The notes under the pieces are model-generated. The model made no database searches and was not told where the DNA came from. It worked only from the letters and a program-made list of their open reading frames with translations. Below are positions 32,388-41,124 of a DNA stretch of 64,000 bases, piece after piece. Position 1 is the stretch's first letter, and every line of letters starts with the position of its first letter. Source of the stretch: Streptomyces sp. TSRI0281 (GTDB taxonomy: Bacteria; Actinomycetota; Actinomycetes; Streptomycetales; Streptomycetaceae). The position numbers and the translations under genes were made by a program. The stretch spans positions 1 to 64,000 of the forward strand of contig NZ_LWLE01000019.1 in assembly GCF_001905125.1 (NCBI RefSeq). The letters run 5' to 3'.

Positions 32388-33176
32388 TCAGCCCCGGTGA
32401 CCCCAGTCCAGGCGGTCGGCGAGCCCCACTGCGGTGAAGGCGGCCACCAGGTCGTCGCGGCCCTCGGTGAAGTGGGCCCAGCTGTCGTAATGGACGGGCA
32501 CCACGCGGCGGGCGCCGAGAAGCTGGGCGGCCTCGGCGGCCTGGGCACTGTCGAGGACGATGCACTGCCCGTCGAAGAGAACGGGGAAACGGGGTGCGCC
32601 CGCGAAGAGGACAGCGGTATCCACGGGGCCGAACCGTTCGGCGATCTGCTTGACCAGGTCGAGCGAGGCGTTGTCACCACTGACGTAGACGGTGGGCAGA
32701 CCCGCGCCGGTCAGGACGAAGCCGACGACCTCCCCGGCGAACGGTTCGACCTCCTCACGTGCCCCGGGCCCGTGAACGGCCGGCACGCCGGTCACAGTGA
32801 TCGTGCCGCCGCCCGGGCGGTCCAGTTCGACGGACTCCCAGTCGGCCAGCCCCTGCGCCTTGCCGCCGAGGCGCTGACCGGCACTGGGGGTGGTGAGGGT
32901 GAGCGGGACATCCGCGAGCAGGGCGCGTCCGGAGGCGTCGAGGTTGTCGGCGTGCTCGTCGTGGGAGAGCAGGACGACATCGATGGGGCCGAGGTCGGCC
33001 GGGCCGGCGGTGGAGGGATGGGTCTTGGTCAGAGTCGGGCCGGCCGACGGGTAGTCGCCGGGGCCGTCGAAGGTCGGGTCGGTGAGAAAGCGCAGGCCGC
33101 CGTACTCGAAGAGAGCCGTCGGGCCGCCGAAGACGCGGACGGGAAACTGCCCGGTCACTGCGGTGGGGGAAGGCAT
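32388..33176 (-). CDS. MBL-fold metallo-hydrolase, UlaG-like
   Basis: The 262-residue protein has the metallo-beta-lactamase motif in a variant form: LLSHDEHADNLD (usual HxHxDH, here the last His is Asn). Other fold markers are TDPTFDGPGDYP, PAVHGPG, TVYVSGDNASLDLV and VPVHYDSWAHF, the order expected for L-ascorbate-6-phosphate-lactonase-like enzymes. It starts at ATG 33176 (MPSPTAVTG) and is divergent from a CGNR regulator, with repeated operator-like elements in the 112-bp gap. This suggests it is the regulated target. The substrate is unknown. Confidence 0.8.
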   Translation of the reverse strand: MPSPTAVTGQFPVRVFGGPTALFEYGGLRFLTDPTFDGPGDYPSAGPTLTKTHPSTAGPADLGPIDVVLLSHDEHADNLDASGRALLADVPLTLTTPSAGQRLGGKAQGLADWESVELDRPGGGTITVTGVPAVHGPGAREEVEPFAGEVVGFVLTGAGLPTVYVSGDNASLDLVKQIAERFGPVDTAVLFAGAPRFPVLFDGQCIVLDSAQAAEAAQLLGARRVVPVHYDSWAHFTEGRDDLVAAFTAVGLADRLDWGHRG

Positions 33177-33186
33177 AAGAAACAAA

Positions 33187-33243
33187 CCTCACGGATAGTC
33201 GTGGTTCAACCGTGAGGTAACCTTATCCAGACCTCACGGATAA
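33187..33243. promoter_or_regulatory. Operator array between MBL hydrolase and CGNR regulator
   Basis: ACCTCACGGATA occurs at 33187-33198 and again at 33232-33243, and its inverse CCGTGAGGT at 33211-33219 lies between them. A further direct repeat (TGAGAGTCATGGA at 33259-33271 and 33290-33302) overlaps the regulator start. The array covers the promoter region of both divergent genes and probably binds the CGNR protein. Confidence 0.65.
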
Positions 33244-33288
33244 GTCCACGCCCAAGCGTGAGAGTCATGGATGAATGAAGCTTGTACC

Positions 33289-33894
33289 ATGAGAGTCATG
33301 GAAGAGTCCGTGACCCCCGAATCCGGCCTGCCGCCCGCACCGGGCGCGGAGCAGTACCCCGCCCTCGCCCTCGCCAACAGCGCCATCGCACTGCCCGGCG
33401 GGCACTACACCGACCAGCTCGGTACCCCCGCGGGGGCGAACGAGTGGCTGACCGAACGCGGTCTCGCCCCGGTCGAGATCGGGATGCGGGAGATGTGCGC
33501 GACACAGCTGCGCTCCCTGCGCGAGCAGATCAGGTCGCTGCTCGCCTCCCGCGTCGACGGACTGCCCGCCCTCCCCGCCGCCCTGGGCGCCGTCAACGAC
33601 GCACTGATCCGAGTCCCCACCGCCCCCCTGCTGCAGTGGGACGACAAGACCGGCCCCTACCGCGCCGCCCCGCACCCCACCACACAGATCGTCGACCACG
33701 CGCTCGCAACCCTCGCCGCCGACGCCGCCGACCTGCTCACCTCTCCCGACGCCGAACGCCTCACCGCCTGCGGCTCCCCGCCCTGCAATCGCTACCTGCT
33801 CCGCCACGGCCGCCGCCACTGGTGCTCCACCCGCTGCGGCGACCGCGCCCGCGCCGCCCGCGCCTACGCCCGACGCGGCAGCACCCCCCAATAA
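33289..33894 (+). CDS. CGNR zinc-finger (ABATE-type) transcriptional regulator
   Basis: The 201-residue protein has an N-terminal ABATE-like ligand domain (LALANSAIALPGGHYTDQLG, LRSLREQIRSLL, LLQWDDKTGPYRA) and a C-terminal CGNR zinc finger (ACGSPPCNRYLLRHGRRHWC then STRCGDRARAARAYARR). Four Cys ligands are in place; the family signature CGNR is CGDR here. The proteins act as DNA-binding regulators in actinobacteria. Start choice lies between ATG 33289 and ATG 33298 within a repeated element, consistent with autoregulation. Confidence 0.8.
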   Translation: MRVMEESVTPESGLPPAPGAEQYPALALANSAIALPGGHYTDQLGTPAGANEWLTERGLAPVEIGMREMCATQLRSLREQIRSLLASRVDGLPALPAALGAVNDALIRVPTAPLLQWDDKTGPYRAAPHPTTQIVDHALATLAADAADLLTSPDAERLTACGSPPCNRYLLRHGRRHWCSTRCGDRARAARAYARRGSTPQ

Positions 33895-34734
33895 CAAGGC
33901 ACACGACCACGAACCACCGGGCCCACTCGGCTTCCCTCAGAACCCGTAGAGGAGGCACGAGCAGCTGAGGAAGACCGGCGAAACGCATCGACATCGACGG
34001 CAGTCGCCATGCGGTGCCGATCGAGAAGATCCTCGAACGGGCCCCGGAGCCCTTGGCCATGTGCGTCCTGTTCCTTGAAATGCCGGGATGCGCCTCCCCG
34101 TTGATCCACATGATGGACGACTGCGAACAGTCGGGCGTGTGTCACATCGGTTCCGGCAGCACCCGCCCCCGCCGAACCCCGGACGGGCGTGACGCTTCGG
34201 GTTCCAGGAGTAGCCCTCCCACGGCGCCGCGAACCCGTGCCCCGTGAGCGCCGCCCGGTTCCGCAAGCACACCGCCGCCGGCCGGCCTCTCAGAACCCAT
34301 CGACCGGAACGTCCCTATGCGCAGTAGGTCCCGCCTCCTCCCGCGCCACCACCGCCCTCCTCCCGGAGACAGGGAAGCCGATCGGTCGGGCCCGATTCCT
34401 GGCCATTGCGAGGACCCTGTCGGCGAAGTACCCACCCGAGCGTGCCCATGGCCGATAACAGCGCCGAGAAAGGGCCTATCCAGTCACGGCACAAGCACCT
34501 CTCCCGAAAGAAGCGGCCTTTCCCGAGGTGACCCGAGCAACATTCCAGCCATTCCCACTCGGTAGACAGTTTACGAGGTTTTAACAGTGGTAACGCGAGA
34601 GGCGTGAGGGACTCAAGTGACGTGCGTGGTTTCCTATCGGCCCGAACAGTTGGCCGGAAAATAGACTTCCTATCGCCCCGGGCGGGACGATGAGGCTGTT
34701 AGTGTGAGTCCGCCAAATACCCAGGAGGGTGGTT
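33895..34734. promoter_or_regulatory. Long gap with promoter region of the pyrrole cassette
   Basis: About 840 bases. A short plus-strand coding-like stretch (RIDIDGSRHAVPIEKILERA, about 33977-34110) may be a gene remnant. From 34550 the sequence becomes AT-richer and contains the 14-bp direct repeats listed separately. An AGGAGG site precedes ATG 34735. Confidence 0.4.
34631..34680 (+). repeat. Direct repeat pair upstream of the pyrrole cassette
   Basis: TTCCTATCGGCCCG (34631-34644) and TTCCTATCGCCCCG (34667-34680) are 13/14 identical, with starts 36 bp apart, and end 54 bp before the first gene. The spacing (about 3.5 helical turns) is compatible with a regulator site. No pathway regulator gene is adjacent. 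Confidence 0.5.
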
Positions 34735-35847
34735 ATGCGTTCCGTTGGAATACAGGCCCTATCCGTTCACCTGCCGGACACCGTGCGCACCAATAAGTGG
34801 TGGGGTGCGGATTCCGCTTCCGTGGAGAACTCGCAGCCCGCACAGCCGTCCGGACCGAGGCCGCGAAACTTATTCGACGCCGCAATGCAGCCGTACATCG
34901 ACGATCCATTCTTCGGGAGCGTCGAGCGCCGAATAGCCGCTCCCGGTGAGGGATCGGTATCGCTGGGAATTAAAGCTGCCCGCAGCGTGCTGGAGACCGC
35001 GAATATCGGGGCCGACGAAGTGGACGGCCTGATCTCGGTGTCCATGTTCCCCGACCGGGTCGGTGCGGGAGACGCCGGCTACCTCGCCCAGGCTCTGGGC
35101 ACGGCCGGAGGCGCGTTCAGTCTGGAGGCGACCTGCTCCGGTTCCATGTCCGCACTGCTGACGGCCAGTTCGCTGGTGCAGTCGGGACTCAAGGAACGGG
35201 TTCTGGTGGTCGTCGCGTCCATGCTCTCGCGGGCCATCGACGCGGACGACGTCACAGCGCGACTCTGCGGAGACGCCGCGGCGGCCTTCCTGGTCGGCCC
35301 GGTGGACGACGGCTACGGGCTGCTGGGTTCCAAGACCCTGCAGACGGGCGAGACGTGCGGCACCTGGCTGCTGGACACCGTCGACGAGCCCGAAGGAACC
35401 ACCGCCGGAGGCCGCCGCATCCGTCTGCGGGTCGACCCGACCATCACGCACGTCCTGCGCGCCACCGCGAAGCCGTATCTGCTGGGAACGGTCGAGGGCG
35501 CGCTCGAAGCAGCACAGCTGAAGATCGACGAGATCGACGTGGTGGTACCGAACACCCCCACCGCCTGGCACGCACGGTTCAGCGCGGACGCTCTGGGCGT
35601 GGACCCGGACCGCGTGGTCAACACCTTCCCCAGCGTGGCCAATATCGGGCCTGCCCTGATGCCGGTGAACACCCACCTCGCCGCGGTCGAAGGCCGCATC
35701 AAGCCGGGCGACCGCGTGCTGCTCTACACCTTCGGAGGCCAGGCGGAGGCGGGAGCCGCCGTCTTCCGCTGGCCCTCGGTACTCCTCGGCCCGGCGCCGG
35801 CCGGGGCGACGACCACTCTCCACTCCATCGGAGGCAACCATGGCTGA
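34735..35847 (+). CDS. KASIII-like ketosynthase/acyltransferase of a pyrrole pathway
   Basis: The 370-residue protein has a FabH-type thiolase fold. The nucleophile is Cys134 in LEATCSGSM, with His279 in TPTAWHARFSADALG and Asn303 in SVANIGPALMP, so the Cys-His-Asn triad is complete. It overlaps the carrier-protein gene by 8 bases and heads a four-gene unit. In aminocoumarin pathways a KASIII-like protein (CouN2/CloN2) transfers the pyrrolyl group from a carrier to an acceptor; in prodiginine pathways one extends it. Either role would fit. ATG 34735 has an ideal AGGAGG site; the GTG six bases earlier is less likely. Confidence 0.85.
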   Translation: MRSVGIQALSVHLPDTVRTNKWWGADSASVENSQPAQPSGPRPRNLFDAAMQPYIDDPFFGSVERRIAAPGEGSVSLGIKAARSVLETANIGADEVDGLISVSMFPDRVGAGDAGYLAQALGTAGGAFSLEATCSGSMSALLTASSLVQSGLKERVLVVVASMLSRAIDADDVTARLCGDAAAAFLVGPVDDGYGLLGSKTLQTGETCGTWLLDTVDEPEGTTAGGRRIRLRVDPTITHVLRATAKPYLLGTVEGALEAAQLKIDEIDVVVPNTPTAWHARFSADALGVDPDRVVNTFPSVANIGPALMPVNTHLAAVEGRIKPGDRVLLYTFGGQAEAGAAVFRWPSVLLGPAPAGATTTLHSIGGNHG

Positions 35848-36100
35848 GGTACGCGACCAGATCCGTTCCTTCATCATCAAGGAGATCCTCAAGGGCGGCA
35901 GCGAGGACGACCTGGCCGACGACTTGAACCTCCGCGAGTCGGGGGTGCTGAACTCGCTCGCCACTATGCAACTGGTGACGTTCATAGAGGACGAATTCGG
36001 CATAGACGTCGCACTCCACGACCCCCGGCTGCACTTCACGACCGTCACCCACCTGACGCAGTACGTGAAGGATCGGCAGGCGCAGCCTGATGAGCGATAG
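35840..36100 (+). CDS. Acyl/peptidyl carrier protein
   Basis: The 86-residue carrier has the phosphopantetheine serine at Ser39 in ESGVLNSLATMQLVTFIEDE, followed by the usual FGIDV segment. In this context it should carry L-proline, then pyrrole-2-carboxylate, as a thioester. It overlaps both neighbours (8 and 11 bases), indicating strict translational coupling. Confidence 0.9.
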   Translation: MAEVRDQIRSFIIKEILKGGSEDDLADDLNLRESGVLNSLATMQLVTFIEDEFGIDVALHDPRLHFTTVTHLTQYVKDRQAQPDER

Positions 36101-37652
36101 CCCCGCACAGGCGTTGGAGGAGGCCGACCTCGCGGAGTACCTCGATGCCGCCGCGCGTTCGCCGCTCAGCCGCGCCGTCGTCGGACCGGACGGACAGTCA
36201 CAGACGTACGGCGAACTCTCCGCACAGGCCGACCGGGCGGCGAGCGTCCTGCACGGGCGGGGCGTCGGCCGAGGGGACAGAGTCGGGCTCCTGATGCCCA
36301 AGAGCGTGCGGTCCGTGGCCCTGATCTTCGGCATACTCAGGCTCGGAGCGGCCTATGTGCCGGTCGATGCGTACGGATCCCCGCAGCGCGCCGCGACCAT
36401 CTTCGAGGACTGCCAGGCGCGAATCATCCTGGCCGACGAACGGTCCGCGGGGCGGCTGGAGGAGGCTGCTCCCTCTCTCGCCGCGCGCACGCTGATCACC
36501 GGCGACTCCTGGCCGGACCCGCACGCTTCGGGGAAGCCGAGCTATCCGCGCGCGGAGAAGGACCCCGACCGTCTGGCGGCGCTTCTCTACACGTCGGGGT
36601 CGACCGGGACGCCAAAAGGCGTGATGATCACCCACCGGAACGCCGTGTCCTTCGTCGAGTGGGCGTCGGCCACGTTCGGGATCACGGAGACCGATGAGGT
36701 CGCCAGCCACGCGCCCTTCCACTTCGATCTCTCGGTCTTCGATCTCTTCGTGACCGTCAAGCACGCCGCGTGTATCCACCTGATCGACACGGATCTGGCG
36801 GCCAGCCCCCGGCACCTTCCCGAGTTCATCGCGAAGTCCGGTATCACCGTCTGGTATTCGGCCCCCGCGATCCTGGGAATGATCGCCGAGTCGCCCAGAG
36901 CGGAGAAGTTCCGGCAGAACAGGCTCAGGCTCGTCCTGTTCGCCGGTGAAGTCTTCCCGATCGACAAGCTGCGGCGTCTGCTGCACCTCTGGCCAGCACC
37001 TCAGTACTACAACCTCTACGGCCCGACCGAGACGAACGTGTGCACCTACTACCGGGTCCCCGAACAGATCCCGGCCTCCCGCACGGCCCCCCTGACCATC
37101 GGCCACGCCTGCTCCCACTGCGACATCATCGTCGTGGACGAACAGCTGGAGCCCGTCCCCCCGGGACAATCGGGGTTTCTGAGCGTCGCCGGCCCCTCGG
37201 TCTACCCGTCCTACTGGAACCTGCCCGCACGTACCGCGGAACGCACATTCCGGTTCGGGGGGCGCCGCTGGTACAACACCGGCGACATCGTCCGGACGAC
37301 GCCGGATGGCTACGCCTTCCTCGGACGTGCGGACCGCATGGTCAAACGCCACGGCCACCGTATCGAGCTGGACGAGATCGAGCACAGCCTCCGGCACAAC
37401 GACGCGCTCGCCGACGCGGCGGTCGTCAGCACCGGAGTGCCCGGCGAGGTCACCATCACCGCGTTCGTCGTGGCCTCCGGCGTCGAGCCTTCCAGCGTCG
37501 AGCTGCGCCAGTACTGCCACAGTCGGCTCGCCCGCTACATGGTGCCCGACGACTTCCAGTTCCTGGACGAGCTTCCCCGCACATCGACCGGCAAGACCGA
37601 CTACCAGGAGCTGAGCAGTCGCTGCGGGGTAGCCGAAGCGGTGCGCGGATGA
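36090..37652 (+). CDS. Stand-alone adenylation enzyme, predicted L-proline specific
   Basis: The 520-residue ANL enzyme has A3 LLYTSGSTGTPKGVMITH, A4 HFDLSVFDLF, A5 NLYGPTETNVCTYY, A7 YNTGD, A8 GRADRMVKRHGHRIELDEIE and the A10 lysine in RTSTGKTDY. Reading the substrate-code positions by alignment to GrsA gives D-L-F-Y-L-A-L-V-C-K. The code I remember for the prolyl adenylating enzymes PltF and RedM is DLLYLALVCK, one residue different. L-proline loading onto the adjacent carrier is therefore strongly suggested. It overlaps the carrier gene by 11 bases and the next gene by an ATGA. Confidence 0.88.
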   Translation: MSDSPAQALEEADLAEYLDAAARSPLSRAVVGPDGQSQTYGELSAQADRAASVLHGRGVGRGDRVGLLMPKSVRSVALIFGILRLGAAYVPVDAYGSPQRAATIFEDCQARIILADERSAGRLEEAAPSLAARTLITGDSWPDPHASGKPSYPRAEKDPDRLAALLYTSGSTGTPKGVMITHRNAVSFVEWASATFGITETDEVASHAPFHFDLSVFDLFVTVKHAACIHLIDTDLAASPRHLPEFIAKSGITVWYSAPAILGMIAESPRAEKFRQNRLRLVLFAGEVFPIDKLRRLLHLWPAPQYYNLYGPTETNVCTYYRVPEQIPASRTAPLTIGHACSHCDIIVVDEQLEPVPPGQSGFLSVAGPSVYPSYWNLPARTAERTFRFGGRRWYNTGDIVRTTPDGYAFLGRADRMVKRHGHRIELDEIEHSLRHNDALADAAVVSTGVPGEVTITAFVVASGVEPSSVELRQYCHSRLARYMVPDDFQFLDELPRTSTGKTDYQELSSRCGVAEAVRG

Positions 37653-38890
37653 CCGCGGGAAAGACGATGGCCGCAGGAAAGACCTCGACCACCAGCCCTC
37701 ACGAACGAGCAGGAGGACACAGTTCAGTGAACGCAGGGGTGGCTATGTGGAGTGGATGGGACGACCACCGCTCAGCTCTCTATCAAGGCGCGGATCGATT
37801 CGCCCGTGAGGACCTGAGCTCCGACACCGCCGAACGCGATGCGCGTGGGGAGTTCGACCGGGCCGGCTGGAAACAGTGCGCGGAGTTCGGACTTCTGAAG
37901 ATGCCCGTTCCCGTGGACCACGGCGGCACGGGTGCGCCTCTGGGCGACCTCCTCGCGGTCATGGAAGGGCTGGGACACGGGACGGAGGACCAAGGGCTCC
38001 TCTTCGCACTCAACGCCCACCTGTGGACAGTGGTCCTGCCCCTGTCCGTCCACGGGACACCGGCCCAGCGAGCCCAGTACCTGCCGATGCTGATGCAGGG
38101 ATCGGCCATCGGTGCGAACGCGTCGACCGAGGACGAGGCCGGGTCGGACGTGTACGCCATGCACACCCGGGCGACGAAGGACGGCGACAGCTACGTCCTG
38201 AACGGGACGAAGAGCTACATCACCAACGCGCCCGTGGCCGACCTCTTCGTCGTGTACGCGACGGTGGATCCGGCGCTGGGCGCTCTGGGAGTGACCGCCT
38301 TCCTGGTCGACGCTCGGACACCGGGACTCCGCCAAAGCCCTCCGGTGGAAAAGATGGGGATGCGCACGGCCCTCATGGGACGCATCACGCTGAAGGACTG
38401 CCGTGTCCCCGCGGACGCCGTTCTCGGCAGACCGGGACGCGGTGTCAGCATCTTCGACGGCGCGATGGAGTACGAACGCGGCTGCATACTCGCCACCTCC
38501 CTGGGGGCCATGCAGCGTGAACTGGAGCAGTCCATCGAGCACGCCCGTACCAGAAGGCAGTTCGGGCGCCCGATCGGAAAGAACCAGGCGGTCTCCCACC
38601 GCATCGCGGACATGAAAGTCACGCTGGACGCCGCGCGCGAACTCATCCATCGCGTCGGTGCGCTCAAGGACGCCGGAAAGAGCATCGCACTCGCTTCGGC
38701 CGGCGCGAAACTGTTCGTATCCGAGGCCTATCTGAAATTCTCCGTCGATGCTCTGAGAATTCAAGGGGGCCGAGGCTACCTCACCGGAGCCGAATCCGAA
38801 CGGCACCTGCGGAACTCCGTCGCCTCCGTGCTCTATTCAGGAACGTCCGACATTCAGCGCAACCTCATCGCCACTCATCTCGGCCTCTGA
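37649..38890 (+). CDS. Acyl-CoA-dehydrogenase-like prolyl-carrier oxidase
   Basis: The 413-residue flavoenzyme has the acyl-CoA dehydrogenase fold: STEDEAGSDVYAMHTRA, LNGTKSYITNA, EKMGMRTALMGRITLKDCRV, ARTRRQFGRPIGKNQAVSHR and GGRGYLTG. The base at the isovaleryl-CoA-dehydrogenase position is conserved (Glu in MEYERGCIL), while the medium-chain position reads YSGT instead of YEGT. This pattern fits PltE/RedW/CloN3-type enzymes that oxidise prolyl-S-PCP to pyrrolyl-2-carboxyl-S-PCP. ATG 37649 overlaps the adenylation gene stop; the ~25-residue N-terminal extension is low-complexity, so a later start (GTG near 37729) is possible. Confidence 0.85.
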   Translation: MTAGKTMAAGKTSTTSPHERAGGHSSVNAGVAMWSGWDDHRSALYQGADRFAREDLSSDTAERDARGEFDRAGWKQCAEFGLLKMPVPVDHGGTGAPLGDLLAVMEGLGHGTEDQGLLFALNAHLWTVVLPLSVHGTPAQRAQYLPMLMQGSAIGANASTEDEAGSDVYAMHTRATKDGDSYVLNGTKSYITNAPVADLFVVYATVDPALGALGVTAFLVDARTPGLRQSPPVEKMGMRTALMGRITLKDCRVPADAVLGRPGRGVSIFDGAMEYERGCILATSLGAMQRELEQSIEHARTRRQFGRPIGKNQAVSHRIADMKVTLDAARELIHRVGALKDAGKSIALASAGAKLFVSEAYLKFSVDALRIQGGRGYLTGAESERHLRNSVASVLYSGTSDIQRNLIATHLGL

Positions 38891-39232
38891 CCGATCCTCA
38901 CCGAATTCCGGCGAGGTACGCACCGCCTCGCAGAATAAAACCGCGCGACGACCATCGGCCTCCCCTGCGGCCGGCACCGGGCCGATGTGACTGCTTTCCC
39001 AATCGACCGGAACGCTGTCCAAGCCGCGCGGACTGCCCGGGAATCGGGCAGGAGTTGACGGAACCGTTCCTCAGCAGTGTCCAGGAGTGGGCCTTGTGCC
39101 CACGTCCCTGAACTGCTCGCATCCTGAACGGTTTTGGATGCGCTGATCCCCCGCGTTTTCGTTGCCCCGGTCCGGCAACGCGCTTCGTGTGCAAGCTCCG
39201 TGACGAGGCAGCGGGATTCCTCACGCCCTCGG
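38891..39232. other. Spacer downstream of the pyrrole cassette
   Basis: No supported gene. The interval leads into the TnpB remnant. No strong terminator hairpin was identified. Confidence 0.3.
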
Positions 39233-39601
39233 TCACCACGATCGGCCTGGACGGTCCGATGCCCAGCACCACCGATCCGGTGATGCTGGGGCGGTGCCGT
39301 CCGTCACCGATCGGGTGCCCGGGGGCGCGGGCACCATCGATCTGGTGACGGCGGGGTGGTGCTGGTCGTCCCGCATCGAGGTGCATGCCGGGTCGACGGC
39401 GACGACAGCGACGCCGGGTTCGCCGGCCATGGAGACGATGCGGCATCCGTGACCGGCGGGGTGGGTCTCCATGCCCCGTGTCTCCTCCCACGATGAGCAG
39501 GCAGACGTGGAGCGGGCGGACCACCCGCCTTTCGCATCGGCCGCGTAGGCCGGGCACAAGATTGTGCAGGCCGCATCGGAGATCGCCTCGGGCGTGAACA
39601 A
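39233..39601 (-). pseudogene. Decayed TnpB/IS605-OrfB-like transposon protein fragment
   Basis: On the minus strand HPAGHGCRIVSMAGEPGVAV, then VAVDPACTSM, resembles the C-terminal VVAVDPAYTSRWG region of actinobacterial TnpB/OrfB proteins. It is followed by TRSMVPAPPGTRSVTDGTAP, similar to the post-motif GRRALGHPIRRR segment, in part out of frame. The N-terminal part and the zinc finger are missing. It separates the pyrrole cassette from the aminotransferase gene. Confidence 0.45.
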
Positions 39602-39681
39602 ACCCCTTTCTCTGATCCACTCCCGCGCCCAGGTGGCGGTCAGTCATCGACACTGAGGAAACGGGTCGTTCGCGTGAACGG

Positions 39682-41124
39682 CTACGCCTGGGGCTTCAGC
39701 AGGGCCAGCGCCTCGCCCACCTTGTCGATGGCTTCGCAGACCTCCTCGGGCTGACGGGCGGTGAAGCAGAGGCGGAAGAAGCCGGGCTCGGAGCTGTGCA
39801 TCACACCGCCGGGGAGCAGCGACACCTCGGTGGGCGCTGTGCGGAGGTAGTCGAAGAGGCACTGCTCCCTCGGGTCCAGGTCGGTGGCGGTGAGCGGGAA
39901 GGGCGTGGCGTCGCCCTGGTTGGGCGGCACGCACAGGTCGAGATAGTCCCGGAGATCGAGCCAGAAGAACTGCGCCGCGTTGTCGCCGTCCTGGTGGATG
40001 TACTTGATGCTGTGGTGCTCCAGACGGGCCTTGACCTTGTCGAAGCTGGTGCTGAGGAGGTCACGGTAGGTCCGCATGGCGTACGTCGTGTACAGCTCGG
40101 ATCCCGGGCCGTTGACGGAGGCGGAGAGGACGGCGCCGACCACGTAGTGCTTGAGCGAGTCGACCGGCGTGAACCAGGACATCGGGTGCCGTTTCTCCGC
40201 CCCGGTGTCCGTGCTGCCCAGCATGGCGTCCTGGACCACGGTGTTCTGGGAGATGATGAATCCGGTGCGGAAGCCGGAGAGCCCGAAGTCCTTGGCGAAG
40301 CCCCAGACGACGTGGATGCGACTGGGGTGCTCGGCGTAGGCGTCCAGGGCCACAGCGCTGGTGAACGGCGTTGTACTGCTGGCGAGTTGGGAATGGCAGT
40401 AGATCTCGTCGGAGATGATGTGCAGGTTGGGGTCGCCGAGCGCCCAGGCGTAGATCTCCTCCAGCAGCTTCTTGGAGTAGTTGACACCCAGCGGGTTGTG
40501 CGGGTTGGTGAGGACGAGCAGCCTCGGCGCCTTGCCGGTCCGCCTCTTGTGCTCCTCGTACTGTTCCTTGATGAGGTCGAGGGTGAGCTGGAAGGCGTGG
40601 GGGCCCTCGGTGGGAAGGTGCACCGGGACGCAGGTCAGCTTGGGACGCTGCTCGAACGACCAGTTGAAGCCCTGCCAGTACGGCGCCGGAATCAGCACCG
40701 CGTCGCCGTCCACCAGTGGCGGCGGGCCGCTGGGCTCGCTGTTCTTGAGCGCGAAGGCCAGGCACTCCAGCGCGGAGGCGACGCCCGCCGTACCGAAGAC
40801 ATGCTCCGCCGGCACTCGGCGGCCGAACGCCTCCGTCAGCAGGTCGGCCACCTGTTGACGCAGTTCCGGGGTGCCGTACGGGGAGAAGTAGTGGATGTAC
40901 TTCTCGGGCAGCAGGCTCGTGTTGGCGAACACCATCTTCTGCATCGAGTCGTCGTAGACGAGGACGTTCTCCGCCACGGACAGGTCGATCGCGGTGTCGG
41001 GTGCCACATGGCGGTGGTAGAAGGCGAGCGCCTGCTCCAGGTCGGGCATGCGCGCCAGAAGCGCGGCGGCTTCCTCGGGTGGGGTGCTCGGGTTCTGGCC
41101 GGTGGAAACGGGATTGGTCGTCAC
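39682..41124 (-). CDS. ACC-synthase-like PLP-dependent class I/II aminotransferase
   Basis: The 480-residue protein is full length for the fold. Diagnostic segments are LSVAENVLVYD, YIHYFSPYGTPELRQQVADLL, IPAPYWQGFNWSFEQR, LTNPHNPLGVNYSK, IISDEIYCHS (Asp for PLP N1), and the PLP lysine in GFAKDFGLSGFRTGFIIS. PYYxGFxxDxxxR- and SxSKDLGLPGFRVG-like patterns are characteristic of 1-aminocyclopropane-1-carboxylate synthases rather than ordinary aspartate aminotransferases. It might make ACC, another gamma-substituted amino acid product, or act as an aminotransferase. It is separated from the pyrrole cassette by a TnpB remnant and faces it. The upstream region holds a repeat array. Confidence 0.75.
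   Translation of the reverse strand: MTTNPVSTGQNPSTPPEEAAALLARMPDLEQALAFYHRHVAPDTAIDLSVAENVLVYDDSMQKMVFANTSLLPEKYIHYFSPYGTPELRQQVADLLTEAFGRRVPAEHVFGTAGVASALECLAFALKNSEPSGPPPLVDGDAVLIPAPYWQGFNWSFEQRPKLTCVPVHLPTEGPHAFQLTLDLIKEQYEEHKRRTGKAPRLLVLTNPHNPLGVNYSKKLLEEIYAWALGDPNLHIISDEIYCHSQLASSTTPFTSAVALDAYAEHPSRIHVVWGFAKDFGLSGFRTGFIISQNTVVQDAMLGSTDTGAEKRHPMSWFTPVDSLKHYVVGAVLSASVNGPGSELYTTYAMRTYRDLLSTSFDKVKARLEHHSIKYIHQDGDNAAQFFWLDLRDYLDLCVPPNQGDATPFPLTATDLDPREQCLFDYLRTAPTEVSLLPGGVMHSSEPGFFRLCFTARQPEEVCEAIDKVGEALALLKPQA

Noticed and set aside
38891..41124. Treating the ACC-synthase-like gene as certainly part of the pyrrole operon
   Set aside because: It is on the opposite strand and separated by a TnpB remnant and about 800 bp; linkage is only a hypothesis.
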